NCBI RefSeq assembly: GCF_000720455.1
Contig: NZ_JOAK01000046.1
Span: forward strand, 1-33,194
Reading direction: 5' to 3'
Source: Streptomyces virginiae
GTDB lineage: Bacteria > Actinomycetota > Actinomycetes > Streptomycetales > Streptomycetaceae
DNA length: 33,194 nt
The translations under genes were made by a program, and so were the position numbers. Each line of letters starts with the position of its first letter. Within the stretch, counting starts at the first letter, position 1. Below, one piece after another: positions 25,602 through 33,194 of the stretch. The notes under the pieces were generated by a model. That model was not told the DNA's origin. It was given only the letters and a program-made list of their open reading frames with translations, and searched no databases.

Positions 25602-27200
25602 TCACCCCCGCCGCAGCAGCCGGGAGGCCCCCGCCGCCACCGTCGTGGCCAGGATCCAGCCCATGACGACGAGACCCGCCGCCCCCCACTGCCAGCCGCC
25701 CGCCAGTTTCCACTGCCCCTGCTGGCCGAGGTCGATCACCGGGAGGAGCAGATCCAGCGCGTACAGCGGGGCGCTCCACTCCGGATGCTCGTCCTGCTTG
25801 ATCGCCGGCGGGTCGAGCTGGGAGAAGAGCAGCGCCCCCGCCGCCCACAGCACCGCCATCCACAGCGCGGCCCGGCCCGGCCGGTACCCGTAGACCACCG
25901 TCCAGTCCTGCAGGTACCCCCACGCCTTCGGCCCCGGCGGCAGCGTGGCCCGGCGCCGCCGCTGCTTGGCCAGCAGCACCTCGCGCGCGTCCGCGTCCTC
26001 GCCGCTGGCCCGCAGTACGGCCGCCAGCCGCTCGTACGGCCCCGGCGAGTACTCGGGGGTGGCCGCCTCCAGCCAGGCCAGCCTGCGGGACAGGGGGAAG
26101 TGGCCGCGGGGCGCGAGGTTCTCGTACTCGAAACCCTCGATGGACACCCCGCCCGGGCCCGGCCAGCTCGTGGAGGTGTCGACGAGCTTGACCACCTTGG
26201 CCCCGGACACCACCACCCGCCCGCGCTCCGGCCCCTCCCCGACGAAGCGGAACTCCGGGGTCTGGATCCGGCGCAGGGATATCTCCTGCTCGTCCGTGAG
26301 CTGGAACCGCGCGCCGTAGAAGTCGATGGCGTCCCCGAACCGGCCGTCGTCCAGCCGCAGCCCGCCCCGGCACTCGAACGGCTGCGCCCGCTGCCCCCGC
26401 GTCGGCGTCTGTCCCAGCCCGTACGGGGGAGTGGAGGAGCTGGAGCCGCCGCGGCCGTAGTCCATGGCGATCGAGGTCAGGTACAGGGTCCGCTCCACCG
26501 TCAGCTGCGGCGCGTTCAGCGCGTGCCGCCCGGACGGATTGCGCAGCCGGGCCCCGCGCAGGTTCATCGACACGCCGACCTTCGCGCCGCGCAGGCTCAC
26601 TTCCCCGTACGTCTCCAACAGCTCGCCCTGGAAGTCCTGCGCGACCGACATCCCGTCGGCGGCGATCGCCCGACCCTTGTTGTCCCGCTGCACCACCGCC
26701 TGGCTGACCAGCAGGTCCGTGCCGATCTGCGCGTCGGTCAGGCGGATCCCGCGCGCCACCCGGCAGCGCGGCACGTGCAGATCGCCCTCCGTGTGCAGCC
26801 GGGCCGCCTCCAGCCGCGGGATCGCACAGTTGACCAGGCGCAACGTGCCGAAGCGGGCCTCGGACACCTGGATCTCACTGTCGAAGCGGCAGGACTGCAG
26901 CTCCACGTACGGAGCAACCGTCCCACCGGACAGATCCAGCCGCCCGGTGATCCGTACGCCGCGCAGCTTCAGGGACGCCACCCGGCCCGGCACCGGCGGC
27001 GGCCCGTGGAGCAGCAGCAGCGCCACCACCCCGGCGCGGACGCTGCGCCCCGAACCCCAGACGTGGTCGCCGTGCGGATCGTCCACGTCGGCGGCGCGCG
27101 CACTGAGGTCACAGACGCTGCCCGTGCGGTACGCGTCCCACATGCGGCGCTCGGAGGCGCTGAGATCCGCCGGATACCCCTCCGGGCTCGCCTCGGTCAC
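25602..27200 (-). CDS. Membrane protein with degenerate solenoid repeats
   Basis: 532 residues. The first ~330 are a run of degenerate pentapeptide-like/beta-solenoid repeats (for example LKLRGVRITGRLDLSG, VSLRGAKVGVSMNLRGARL, AIDFYGARFQL). A helical linker with RRLAWLEAATPEYSPGPYERLAAVLR follows. The C-terminus has two or three membrane segments (AALWMAVLWAAGALLFSQL, a short LYALDLLLPVIDLG hairpin and AAGLVVMGWILATTVAAGASRLL), the last pair recalling a two-helix pore-type domain. Homologues are sometimes named oxidoreductase, but I see no cofactor-binding motif. GTG 27200 has GGAGGGGGA upstream. It is divergent from the his operon. Confidence 0.8.
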   Translation of the reverse strand: MTEASPEGYPADLSASERRMWDAYRTGSVCDLSARAADVDDPHGDHVWGSGRSVRAGVVALLLLHGPPPVPGRVASLKLRGVRITGRLDLSGGTVAPYVELQSCRFDSEIQVSEARFGTLRLVNCAIPRLEAARLHTEGDLHVPRCRVARGIRLTDAQIGTDLLVSQAVVQRDNKGRAIAADGMSVAQDFQGELLETYGEVSLRGAKVGVSMNLRGARLRNPSGRHALNAPQLTVERTLYLTSIAMDYGRGGSSSSTPPYGLGQTPTRGQRAQPFECRGGLRLDDGRFGDAIDFYGARFQLTDEQEISLRRIQTPEFRFVGEGPERGRVVVSGAKVVKLVDTSTSWPGPGGVSIEGFEYENLAPRGHFPLSRRLAWLEAATPEYSPGPYERLAAVLRASGEDADAREVLLAKQRRRRATLPPGPKAWGYLQDWTVVYGYRPGRAALWMAVLWAAGALLFSQLDPPAIKQDEHPEWSAPLYALDLLLPVIDLGQQGQWKLAGGWQWGAAGLVVMGWILATTVAAGASRLLRRG

Positions 27201-27268
27201 CGCGGTCCCCCTCCGCCGTCATGTACGTGTAGGCGAACGCTAACGGGCACCTGTGACGTCCGGGGCGT

Positions 27269-27285
27269 GTATCAGCCAGTGATAC
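27269..27285. promoter_or_regulatory. Inverted repeat in the hisD upstream region
   Basis: A perfect GTATCA-GCCAG-TGATAC repeat in the 125-base divergent gap, a few bases upstream of the position expected for the hisD -35. A regulator operator is possible, but no known consensus is matched. Confidence 0.35.
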
Positions 27286-27313
27286 GGGCGGACGGTGGCA
27301 CGAGGCGGTCTGA

Positions 27314-27319
27314 GAGAAT
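27314..27319 (+). promoter_or_regulatory. Candidate leaderless -10 of the his operon
   Basis: GAGAAT ends 6 bases before GTG 27326. GGGAG lies directly next to the start codon, too close to be a Shine-Dalgarno. Confidence 0.4.
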
Positions 27320-27325
27320 TGGGAG

Positions 27326-28648
27326 GTGATCTCTCGTATCGACCTGCGCGGTGACGCCCTCCCCGAGGGCGGCGCCCTGCGCGACCTGCTGCCCCGTGCC
27401 GAGTTCGACGTAGAAGCTGCCCTGGAGAAGGTGCGGCCCATCTGCGAGGACGTCCATCATCGTGGCACGGCGGCGCTGATCGAGTACGCGCAGAAGTTCG
27501 ACGGGGTGACGCTGGAGCAGGTCAGGGTGCCCGCCGAGGCTCTCAAGACCGCCCTCGACGAGCTCGACCCGGCCGTCCGCGCAGCCCTGGAGGAGTCGAT
27601 CCGGCGCGCCCGGATCGTGCACCGCGAACAGCGCCGCACCGAGCACACCACCCAGGTGGTCCCGGGCGGCACCGTGACCGAGAAGTGGGTTCCGGTGGAG
27701 CGCGTGGGGCTGTACGCCCCGGGCGGCCGCTCGGTGTACCCGTCCTCCGTCGTCATGAACGTGGTGCCGGCCCAGGAGGCGGGCGTCGAGTCGATCGCGC
27801 TCGCGTCCCCGCCGCAGAAGGAGTTCGGGGGTCTGCCGCACCCCACGATCCTCGCCGCCTGCGCCCTGCTCGGCGTGGACGAGGTGTACGCGGCCGGCGG
27901 CGCCGTGGCCGTCGCGATGTTCGCGTACGGCACGGAGGACTGCCTGCCGGTCAACATGGTGACCGGCCCCGGCAACATCTGGGTCGCCGCCGCCAAGCGC
28001 TACTTCACCGGGAGGATCGGCATCGACACCGAGGCCGGCCCGACCGAGATCGCCGTCCTCGCGGACTCGACCGCCGACCCGGTGCACGTCGCCGCCGACC
28101 TCATCAGCCAGGCCGAGCACGACCCACTGGCCGCGGCCGTCCTCGTCACGGACTCCGCGGAGCTCGCGGACGCCGTCGAGAAGGAGCTGGAGCCGCAGGT
28201 CGCCGCGACCAAGCACGTCGAGGACCGCATCAAGCCCGCCCTCGCCGGCAAGCAGTCCGCGATCGTGCTGGTCGACAGCCTGGAGGACGGCCTCAAGGTC
28301 GTCGACGCCTACGGCGCCGAGCACCTGGAGATCCAGACCGCCGACGCCGCGGCCTGGGCCGCCCGCGTCCGCAACGCCGGCGCGATCTTCGTCGGACCGT
28401 GGGCCCCGGTCTCCCTCGGCGACTACTGCGCAGGCTCCAACCACGTGCTGCCCACCGGCGGCTGCGCCTGCCACTCCTCCGGCCTGTCCGTGCAGTCCTT
28501 CCTGCGCGGCATCCACATCGTCGACTACACCCGCGACGCCCTCGCCGAGGTCACCCACCACGTGGTGACCCTCGCCGAGGCCGAGGACCTGCCCGCCCAC
28601 GGCGCCGCCCTCAAGGCACGCTTCGGATGGAAGGTCCCCAACCAGTGA
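27326..28648 (+). CDS. hisD: Histidinol dehydrogenase
   Basis: Catalyses the last two steps of histidine synthesis, L-histidinol to L-histidine with NAD+ and a zinc ion. 440 residues. The family block [16 protein letters not shown], then [11 protein letters not shown] and [10 protein letters not shown] (Gln-His zinc ligands), and the later [21 protein letters not shown] are all intact. GTG 27326 is the first start. Its stop overlaps hisC (GTGA), so it is the first of eight coupled genes. Confidence 0.97.
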   Translation: MISRIDLRGDALPEGGALRDLLPRAEFDVEAALEKVRPICEDVHHRGTAALIEYAQKFDGVTLEQVRVPAEALKTALDELDPAVRAALEESIRRARIVHREQRRTEHTTQVVPGGTVTEKWVPVERVGLYAPGGRSVYPSSVVMNVVPAQEAGVESIALASPPQKEFGGLPHPTILAACALLGVDEVYAAGGAVAVAMFAYGTEDCLPVNMVTGPGNIWVAAAKRYFTGRIGIDTEAGPTEIAVLADSTADPVHVAADLISQAEHDPLAAAVLVTDSAELADAVEKELEPQVAATKHVEDRIKPALAGKQSAIVLVDSLEDGLKVVDAYGAEHLEIQTADAAAWAARVRNAGAIFVGPWAPVSLGDYCAGSNHVLPTGGCACHSSGLSVQSFLRGIHIVDYTRDALAEVTHHVVTLAEAEDLPAHGAALKARFGWKVPNQ

Positions 28649-29754
28649 GCATCGGCATCGACGACCTCCCCATCCGGGACGAACTGCGCGGCAAGAGCCC
28701 GTACGGCGCCCCGCAGCTCGACGTGCCCGTCCAGCTGAACACCAACGAGAACCCCTACGAGCTGCCCGCCGAGCTCGTCGCGCGCATCGCCGAGCGCGTC
28801 GCCGAAGCCGCCCGCACCCTCAACCGCTACCCGGACCGGGACGCGGTCGAGCTGCGCACCGAACTGGCCGCCTACCTCACCCGTACCGGCAAGCACCCGG
28901 TCGCGCGGGAGAACGTATGGGCCGCCAACGGCTCCAACGAGGTCATCCAGCAGCTGCTGCAGACCTTCGGCGGGCCCGGCCGCACCGCGATCGGCTTCGA
29001 GCCCTCGTACTCCATGCACGCGCTGATCTCCCGCGGCACCGGCACGGGCTGGATCTCCGGCCCGCGCCGCGAGGACTTCCGCCTCGACGTGGAGGCGGCG
29101 CGGCAGGCCATCGCCGAGCACGCGCCCGACGTCGTCTTCATCACCTCGCCCAACAACCCCACGGGCACCGCGGTCGACGCGGAGACCGTCCTGGCCCTCT
29201 ACGAGGCGGCCCAGGCGGCCAAGCCCTCCCTCGTCATCGTCGACGAGGCCTATGTGGAGTTCAGCCACCGGGACTCGCTGCTGCCCCTCATCGAGGGCCG
29301 CCCCAACATGGTGATCTCCCGGACCATGTCCAAGGCCTTCGGCGCGGCCGGCCTGCGCCTGGGCTACCTGGCCGCACACCCCGCCGTCGTCGACGCCGTA
29401 CAGCTGGTGCGCCTGCCGTACCACCTGTCCGCCGTCACCCAGGCCACGGCACTCGCCGCCCTGGAGCACACCGACACCCTGCTCGGCTACGTCGAGCAGC
29501 TCAAGGCCGAGCGGGACCGCCTCGTCACCGAACTGCGCGCCATCGGCTACGAGGTCACCGAGTCCGACGCGAACTTCATCCAGTTCGGGAAGTTCGAGGA
29601 CTCGCACACCGCCTGGCAGAAGATCCTCGACCACGGGGTCCTGGTCCGGGACAACGGCGTACCCGGCCGGCTGCGGGTCACCGCCGGCACCCCGGCAGAG
29701 AACGACGCGTTCCTGGAAGCGGTTCGCGCACTGAAGAAGGAGCAGCACGCATGA
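28645..29754 (+). CDS. hisC: Histidinol-phosphate aminotransferase
   Basis: PLP enzyme that transaminates imidazole-acetol phosphate to histidinol phosphate with glutamate. 369 residues. The PLP lysine is near residue 230 in [38 protein letters not shown] and LNTNENPY are conserved. GTG 28645 overlaps the hisD stop by four bases, and the gene's own stop overlaps hisB (ATGA). Confidence 0.96.
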   Translation: MSIGIDDLPIRDELRGKSPYGAPQLDVPVQLNTNENPYELPAELVARIAERVAEAARTLNRYPDRDAVELRTELAAYLTRTGKHPVARENVWAANGSNEVIQQLLQTFGGPGRTAIGFEPSYSMHALISRGTGTGWISGPRREDFRLDVEAARQAIAEHAPDVVFITSPNNPTGTAVDAETVLALYEAAQAAKPSLVIVDEAYVEFSHRDSLLPLIEGRPNMVISRTMSKAFGAAGLRLGYLAAHPAVVDAVQLVRLPYHLSAVTQATALAALEHTDTLLGYVEQLKAERDRLVTELRAIGYEVTESDANFIQFGKFEDSHTAWQKILDHGVLVRDNGVPGRLRVTAGTPAENDAFLEAVRALKKEQHA

Positions 29755-30344
29755 GCCGCATCGGACGGGTCGAACGGACCACCAAGGAGACCTCCGTCGT
29801 CGTCGAGATAAACCTCGACGGAACCGGCCGGGTCGACGTCTCGACGGGCGTGGGCTTCTACGACCACATGCTCGACCAGCTCGGCCGCCACGGCCTCTTC
29901 GACCTCACCGTCAAGACCGACGGCGACCTGCACATCGACTCCCACCACACCATCGAGGACACCGCCCTCGCGCTCGGTGCCGCCTTCAAGCAGGCCCTCG
30001 GCGACAAGGTGGGCATCTACCGCTTCGGCAACTGCACCGTGCCGCTCGACGAGTCCCTCGCCCAGGTGACCGTCGACCTGTCCGGCCGCCCCTACCTCGT
30101 GCACACCGAGCCCGAGAACATGGCGCCCATGATCGGCTCCTACGACACGACGATGACCCGGCACATCCTGGAGTCCTTCGTCGCGCAGGCCCAGATCGCC
30201 CTGCACGTCCACGTCCCGTACGGCCGCAACGCCCACCACATCGTGGAATGCCAGTTCAAGGCCCTCGCCCGCGCGCTGCGCTACGCCGCCGAGTTCGACC
30301 CGCGCGCCGCCGGCATCCTGCCCTCCACGAAGGGCGCCCTCTAG
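29751..30344 (+). CDS. hisB: Imidazoleglycerol-phosphate dehydratase
   Basis: Dehydrates imidazole glycerol phosphate to imidazole acetol phosphate, with manganese. 197 residues and only the dehydratase domain, without the N-terminal phosphatase domain fused to it in enterobacteria. The metal motifs [27 protein letters not shown] and [18 protein letters not shown] are all intact. ATG 29751 overlaps the hisC stop. Confidence 0.97.
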   Translation: MSRIGRVERTTKETSVVVEINLDGTGRVDVSTGVGFYDHMLDQLGRHGLFDLTVKTDGDLHIDSHHTIEDTALALGAAFKQALGDKVGIYRFGNCTVPLDESLAQVTVDLSGRPYLVHTEPENMAPMIGSYDTTMTRHILESFVAQAQIALHVHVPYGRNAHHIVECQFKALARALRYAAEFDPRAAGILPSTKGAL

Positions 30345-30346
30345 CA

Positions 30347-30514
30347 GTGAACGGGCTGAACACCATCCTGATCGTCCTCGGCCTGTTCCTGGCCGGGGGC
30401 GTCTACTCCTTCCAGAAGCAGCAGATGCCCAAATCGGTCGTGGTCCTGCTCGCCATCGCCTCCGCGATGTGCCTGGCGGCCGGAGTCCTGCGGATCCAAG
30501 GAATCTGGGAATGA
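30347..30514 (+). CDS. Small two-helix membrane protein in the his operon
   Basis: 55 residues from GTG 30347, two bases after the hisB stop. Two hydrophobic helices, [17 protein letters not shown] (about 6-22) and [18 protein letters not shown] (about 31-48), are joined by a short basic loop QKQQMPKS. No signal peptidase site. Its stop overlaps the hisH start (ATGA). The tight coupling on both sides means it is translated with the his enzymes. It is not a known histidine enzyme. The upstream open frame (from 30248) is a shadow inside hisB. Confidence 0.85.
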   Translation: MNGLNTILIVLGLFLAGGVYSFQKQQMPKSVVVLLAIASAMCLAAGVLRIQGIWE

Positions 30515-31161
30515 GCACAGCACGCCCCACCAAGAAGGTCGTCGTCCTCGACTACGGCTTCGGCAACGTCCGCTCCGCCGAACGCGCCCTCGCCCGCGTC
30601 GGCGCGGACGTCGAGATCACCCGCGACTACGACAAGGCCATGGACGCCGACGGACTCCTCGTCCCCGGCGTCGGCGCCTTCTCCGCCTGCATGCAGGGCC
30701 TCAAGGACGTCCGCGGCGACTGGATCATCGGCCGCCGCCTCTCCGGCGGCCGCCCGGTCATGGGCATCTGCGTCGGCATGCAGATCCTCTTCGAGCGCGG
30801 CATCGAGCACGGCGTGGAGACCGAAGGACTCGACGAGTGGCCCGGCACGGTCGGCCCGCTCAAGGCCCCGATCGTCCCCCACATGGGCTGGAACACCGTC
30901 GAGGCCCCCGCCGACAGCCAGGCCTTCGCCGGACTGGACGCCGACGCCCGGTTCTACTTCGTGCACTCCTACGCGGCCCGCGACTGGAGCCTGGAAGTCA
31001 CCAACCCGCTGATCCGCGCCCCCAAGGTCACCTGGGCCACCCACGGCGAGCGCTTCGTCGCGGCGGTGGAGAACGGGGCCCTGTGGGCCACCCAGTTCCA
31101 CCCCGAGAAGTCCGGCGACGCCGGCGCCCAGCTCCTCACCAACTGGATCGAGACCCTCTGA
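30511..31161 (+). CDS. hisH: Imidazole glycerol phosphate synthase, glutaminase subunit
   Basis: Class-I glutamine amidotransferase that feeds ammonia to HisF. 216 residues, with the nucleophile Cys87 in MGICVGMQ and His197/Glu199 in QFHPEKS; VPHMGWN is the conserved loop. ATG 30511 overlaps the previous stop. The TGA at 31159-31161 overlaps the next ATG by one base. Confidence 0.97.
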   Translation: MSTARPTKKVVVLDYGFGNVRSAERALARVGADVEITRDYDKAMDADGLLVPGVGAFSACMQGLKDVRGDWIIGRRLSGGRPVMGICVGMQILFERGIEHGVETEGLDEWPGTVGPLKAPIVPHMGWNTVEAPADSQAFAGLDADARFYFVHSYAARDWSLEVTNPLIRAPKVTWATHGERFVAAVENGALWATQFHPEKSGDAGAQLLTNWIETL

Positions 31162-31892
31162 TGACCGCACCCACGCTCGAACTCCTCCCCGCGGTCGACG
31201 TGCGCGACGGCCAGGCCGTCCGCCTCGTCCACGGCGTCTCCGGCAGCGAGACCTCCTACGGCTCCCCGCTGCAGGCGGCCCTCGCCTGGCAGGCCGCCGG
31301 CGCCGAATGGCTCCACCTGGTCGACCTGGACGCCGCCTTCGGCACCGGCGACAACCGTGCCCTGGTCGCCGAGATCACCCGCGCCATGGACATCAAGGTC
31401 GAGCTGTCCGGCGGCATCCGCGACGACGCCTCGCTCGCCGCGGCCCTCGCCACCGGCTGCACCCGCGTCAACCTCGGCACCGCCGCCCTGGAGACCCCCG
31501 AGTGGGCCGCCAAGGCCATCGCCGAGCACGGCGACAGGATCGCCATCGGCCTCGACGTACGCGGCACCACCCTCAAGGGCCGCGGCTGGACCAGCGAGGG
31601 CGGCGACCTCTACGAGACCCTCGCCCGCCTCGACTCCGAGGGCTGCGCCCGCTACGTCGTCACCGACATCGGCAAGGACGGCACGCTGACCGGCCCCAAC
31701 CTGGAGCTGCTGAAGAACGTCTGCGCCGCCACCGACCGCCCCGTCGTCGCCTCCGGCGGCATCTCCTCGCTCGACGACCTGCGGGCCCTGTCCGACCTGG
31801 TCCCGCTGGGCGTCGAGGGCGCGATCGTCGGCAAGGCCCTGTACGCCAAGGCCTTCACCCTGGAAGAAGCCCTGAAGGTGGTCTCCGCATGA
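31161..31892 (+). CDS. priA: Phosphoribosyl isomerase PriA (HisA, probably also TrpF)
   Basis: TIM-barrel isomerase of ProFAR in the histidine pathway. In Streptomyces and mycobacteria this protein (PriA) also isomerises phosphoribosyl-anthranilate for tryptophan, because a separate trpF is missing. 243 residues. Asp13 in [24 protein letters not shown] and [15 protein letters not shown] (Asp near 169) carry the likely catalytic residues. ATG 31161 shares one base with the hisH stop. Confidence 0.93.
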   Translation: MTAPTLELLPAVDVRDGQAVRLVHGVSGSETSYGSPLQAALAWQAAGAEWLHLVDLDAAFGTGDNRALVAEITRAMDIKVELSGGIRDDASLAAALATGCTRVNLGTAALETPEWAAKAIAEHGDRIAIGLDVRGTTLKGRGWTSEGGDLYETLARLDSEGCARYVVTDIGKDGTLTGPNLELLKNVCAATDRPVVASGGISSLDDLRALSDLVPLGVEGAIVGKALYAKAFTLEEALKVVSA

Positions 31893-32275
31893 GCTCCGAC
31901 GCCGTACGCCGCATCTCCTCCGGCGGCCCCTACGAGGACGTCATCGCCTACTCCCGCGCCGTGCAGCTCCCGAACGGGCTCGTGCTCGTCTCCGGCTGCA
32001 CCGCCGCCGACGCGGGCGGCCCGTACGACCAGACCGTCGCCGCCTTCGGCGTCGCCTTCAAGGCCCTCGCCCAGGCCGGCCTCGGCCCTGAGGACGTCGT
32101 GCGCACCCGCATGTACCTGACGCACGCCCGCGACGTGGACGACGTGGGCCGCGCCCACAAGGAACTCTTCGACGCGGTCCGCCCGGCCGCGACGATGCTC
32201 ATCGTCTCCGGCTTCGTCGACCCGTCGATGGTCGTCGAGGTGGAGGTCGAGGCGTACAAGGCGGTGCCCGCATGA
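31889..32275 (+). CDS. RidA/YjgF-family protein without the catalytic-type arginine
   Basis: 128 residues of the Rid family, coupled by overlap on both sides (ATGA at 31889 and at 32272). RidA enzymes hydrolyse 2-aminoacrylate and related imines using an Arg in the PARS motif. Here that place reads [14 protein letters not shown], with Ala where the Arg is expected, so the deaminase activity is doubtful. Otherwise the fold is standard: [48 protein letters not shown]. The role in histidine synthesis is unknown; the position between priA and hisF suggests one. Confidence 0.88.
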   Translation: MSSDAVRRISSGGPYEDVIAYSRAVQLPNGLVLVSGCTAADAGGPYDQTVAAFGVAFKALAQAGLGPEDVVRTRMYLTHARDVDDVGRAHKELFDAVRPAATMLIVSGFVDPSMVVEVEVEAYKAVPA

Positions 32276-33027
32276 GCCTCGCCGTACGCGTGATCCCCTG
32301 CCTGGACGTGGACAACGGCCGGGTCGTCAAGGGCGTCAACTTCCAGAACCTGCGCGACGCGGGCGACCCGGTGGAGATGGCCAAGCTGTACGACGCCGAA
32401 GGCGCCGACGAGCTGACCTTCCTCGACATCACCGCGTCCTCCGGGAACCGCGAGACCACCTACGACGTGGTGCGGCGCACCGCCGAGCAGGTCTTCATCC
32501 CGCTGACCGTCGGCGGCGGCGTCCGCACGGCCGACGACGTCGACAAGCTGCTGCGCGCGGGAGCGGACAAGGTGGGCGTGAACACGGCCGCCATCGCCCG
32601 CCCCGAGCTGATCCAGGAGATCGCGGAGCGCTTCGGCCGGCAGGTCCTCGTCCTGTCCGTGGACGCACGGCGCACGGAGACGGGCTCCTTCGAGGTCACC
32701 ACGCACGGCGGCCGCCGGGGCACCGGCATCGACGCCGTCGAGTGGGCCCACCGGGCCGCGGAGCTGGGCGCCGGGGAGATCCTGCTGAACTCGATGGACG
32801 CCGACGGCACGAAGGACGGCTACGACACGGAGATGATCGCGGCGGTGCGCAAGCACGTCACGGTGCCCGTGATCGCCTCGGGCGGCGCGGGCCGCCTGGC
32901 CGATTTCGCCCCGGCGATCGAGGCGGGTGCGGATGCGGTGCTGGCGGCGTCGGTGTTCCACTTCGGCGATCTCCGCATCGCCGAAGTGAAGTCGGCCCTC
33001 CGCGAAGCGGGCCACCCGGTCCGCTGA
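32272..33027 (+). CDS. hisF: Imidazole glycerol phosphate synthase, cyclase subunit
   Basis: Uses PRFAR and ammonia from HisH to make imidazole glycerol phosphate and AICAR. 251 residues of TIM barrel. Catalytic Asp12 ([14 protein letters not shown]) and Asp131 ([12 protein letters not shown]) match D11 and D130 of the well-studied enzyme. [13 protein letters not shown] (Asp176) and ASGGAG are conserved. ATG 32272 overlaps the preceding stop. Its own terminator begins 10 bases past the stop. Confidence 0.97.
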   Translation: MSLAVRVIPCLDVDNGRVVKGVNFQNLRDAGDPVEMAKLYDAEGADELTFLDITASSGNRETTYDVVRRTAEQVFIPLTVGGGVRTADDVDKLLRAGADKVGVNTAAIARPELIQEIAERFGRQVLVLSVDARRTETGSFEVTTHGGRRGTGIDAVEWAHRAAELGAGEILLNSMDADGTKDGYDTEMIAAVRKHVTVPVIASGGAGRLADFAPAIEAGADAVLAASVFHFGDLRIAEVKSALREAGHPVR

Positions 33028-33036
33028 CCCTCGCCT

Positions 33037-33067
33037 CCGGCCCGTGCCGTTCCCGGCTGCGGGCCGG
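33037..33067 (+). terminator. his operon terminator
   Basis: CCGGCCCG (33037-33044) pairs with CGGGCCGG (33060-33067). An inner GCCG/CGGC pair (33046-33049, 33054-33057) is also possible. The right side of the stem lies in the edge of the 138-bp repeat arm. Confidence 0.75.
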
Positions 33068-33194
33068 TGGCCGCGCCTCAAGCGCCGGCGGGGCTGGGTT
33101 CGGCCGCCCGGTCGGGGTCGGGACAGGGGGGTGGGGGTGCGGGGCCGCCGGGGGGTGTCTCCTCGGCTCGCGCGGGACCGTCCTTCTCGGCTGT
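33057..33194. repeat. Right arm of 138-bp near-perfect inverted repeat
   Basis: Reverse complement of 1-138 with two differences, running to the last base of the window. It contains GCGCCTCAAGCGC, a small hairpin (GCGC pairs with GCGC around CTCAA). It starts 29 bases after the hisF stop and overlaps the his terminator by 11 bases. No ORF or transposase is seen. Confidence 0.95.

Overview
The window is high-GC actinobacterial chromosome and almost certainly Streptomyces. GC is very high, GTG starts are common, and neighbouring genes overlap at ATGA/GTGA. The gene order ileS / DksA-like / lspA / rluD / ... / phoD / ... / dnaE / ... / hisD-C-B-H-A-F is the conserved core order I know from Streptomyces. 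No plasmid, phage, transposase, CRISPR array, tRNA or rRNA gene was seen.

Layout. (1) At 1-249 there is one arm of a 138-bp inverted repeat and the ileS terminator. (2) At 250-3674 (minus), ileS sits behind a translational T-box leader. Its synthetase has the swapped GXHH signature in place of HXGH. (3) At 3945-6593 (plus) come a DksA/TraR-type protein with a histone-like Lys/Ala tail, lspA, rluD and a GNAT acetyltransferase remnant with a large internal deletion. (4) At 6673-9947 come a CPA1 Na+/H+ antiporter, a convergent MscS channel sharing the same CTAG stop, and a dienelactone-hydrolase-like protein. (5) At 10036-15983 (minus) come a secreted M43-type metalloprotease, PhoD phosphatase, a membrane-anchored thioredoxin-fold protein, a polytopic membrane protein and a DUF2252 protein. 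Most of these are separated by strong hairpins. (6) At 16155-19697 is dnaE, followed by a convergent 54-residue hydrophilic protein. (7) At 20197-24167 (plus) come a NYN-domain protein, a two-gene ABC exporter and a small membrane protein. (8) At 24312-27200 (minus) come a YbaK-type deacylase, a LON-N-domain protein and a solenoid-plus-membrane protein. (9) At 27326-33027 (plus) lies the histidine operon hisD-hisC-hisB-small membrane protein-hisH-priA-RidA-like-hisF. Almost every junction in it overlaps by 1-4 bases, so the genes are probably translationally coupled. (10) At 33037-33194 come the his terminator and the second arm of the 138-bp repeat.

The genes are mostly housekeeping: isoleucyl-tRNA supply, lipoprotein maturation, rRNA modification, replication, phosphate scavenging and histidine synthesis. 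The most unusual points are: near-identical inverted repeats bounding a 33-kb block of core genes; the GXHH IleRS under T-box translational control; two non-biosynthetic passengers in the his operon (a two-helix membrane protein and a Rid protein lacking the usual arginine); and a recurring leaderless-type start architecture in which an extended -10 lies 6-8 bases before the start codon.
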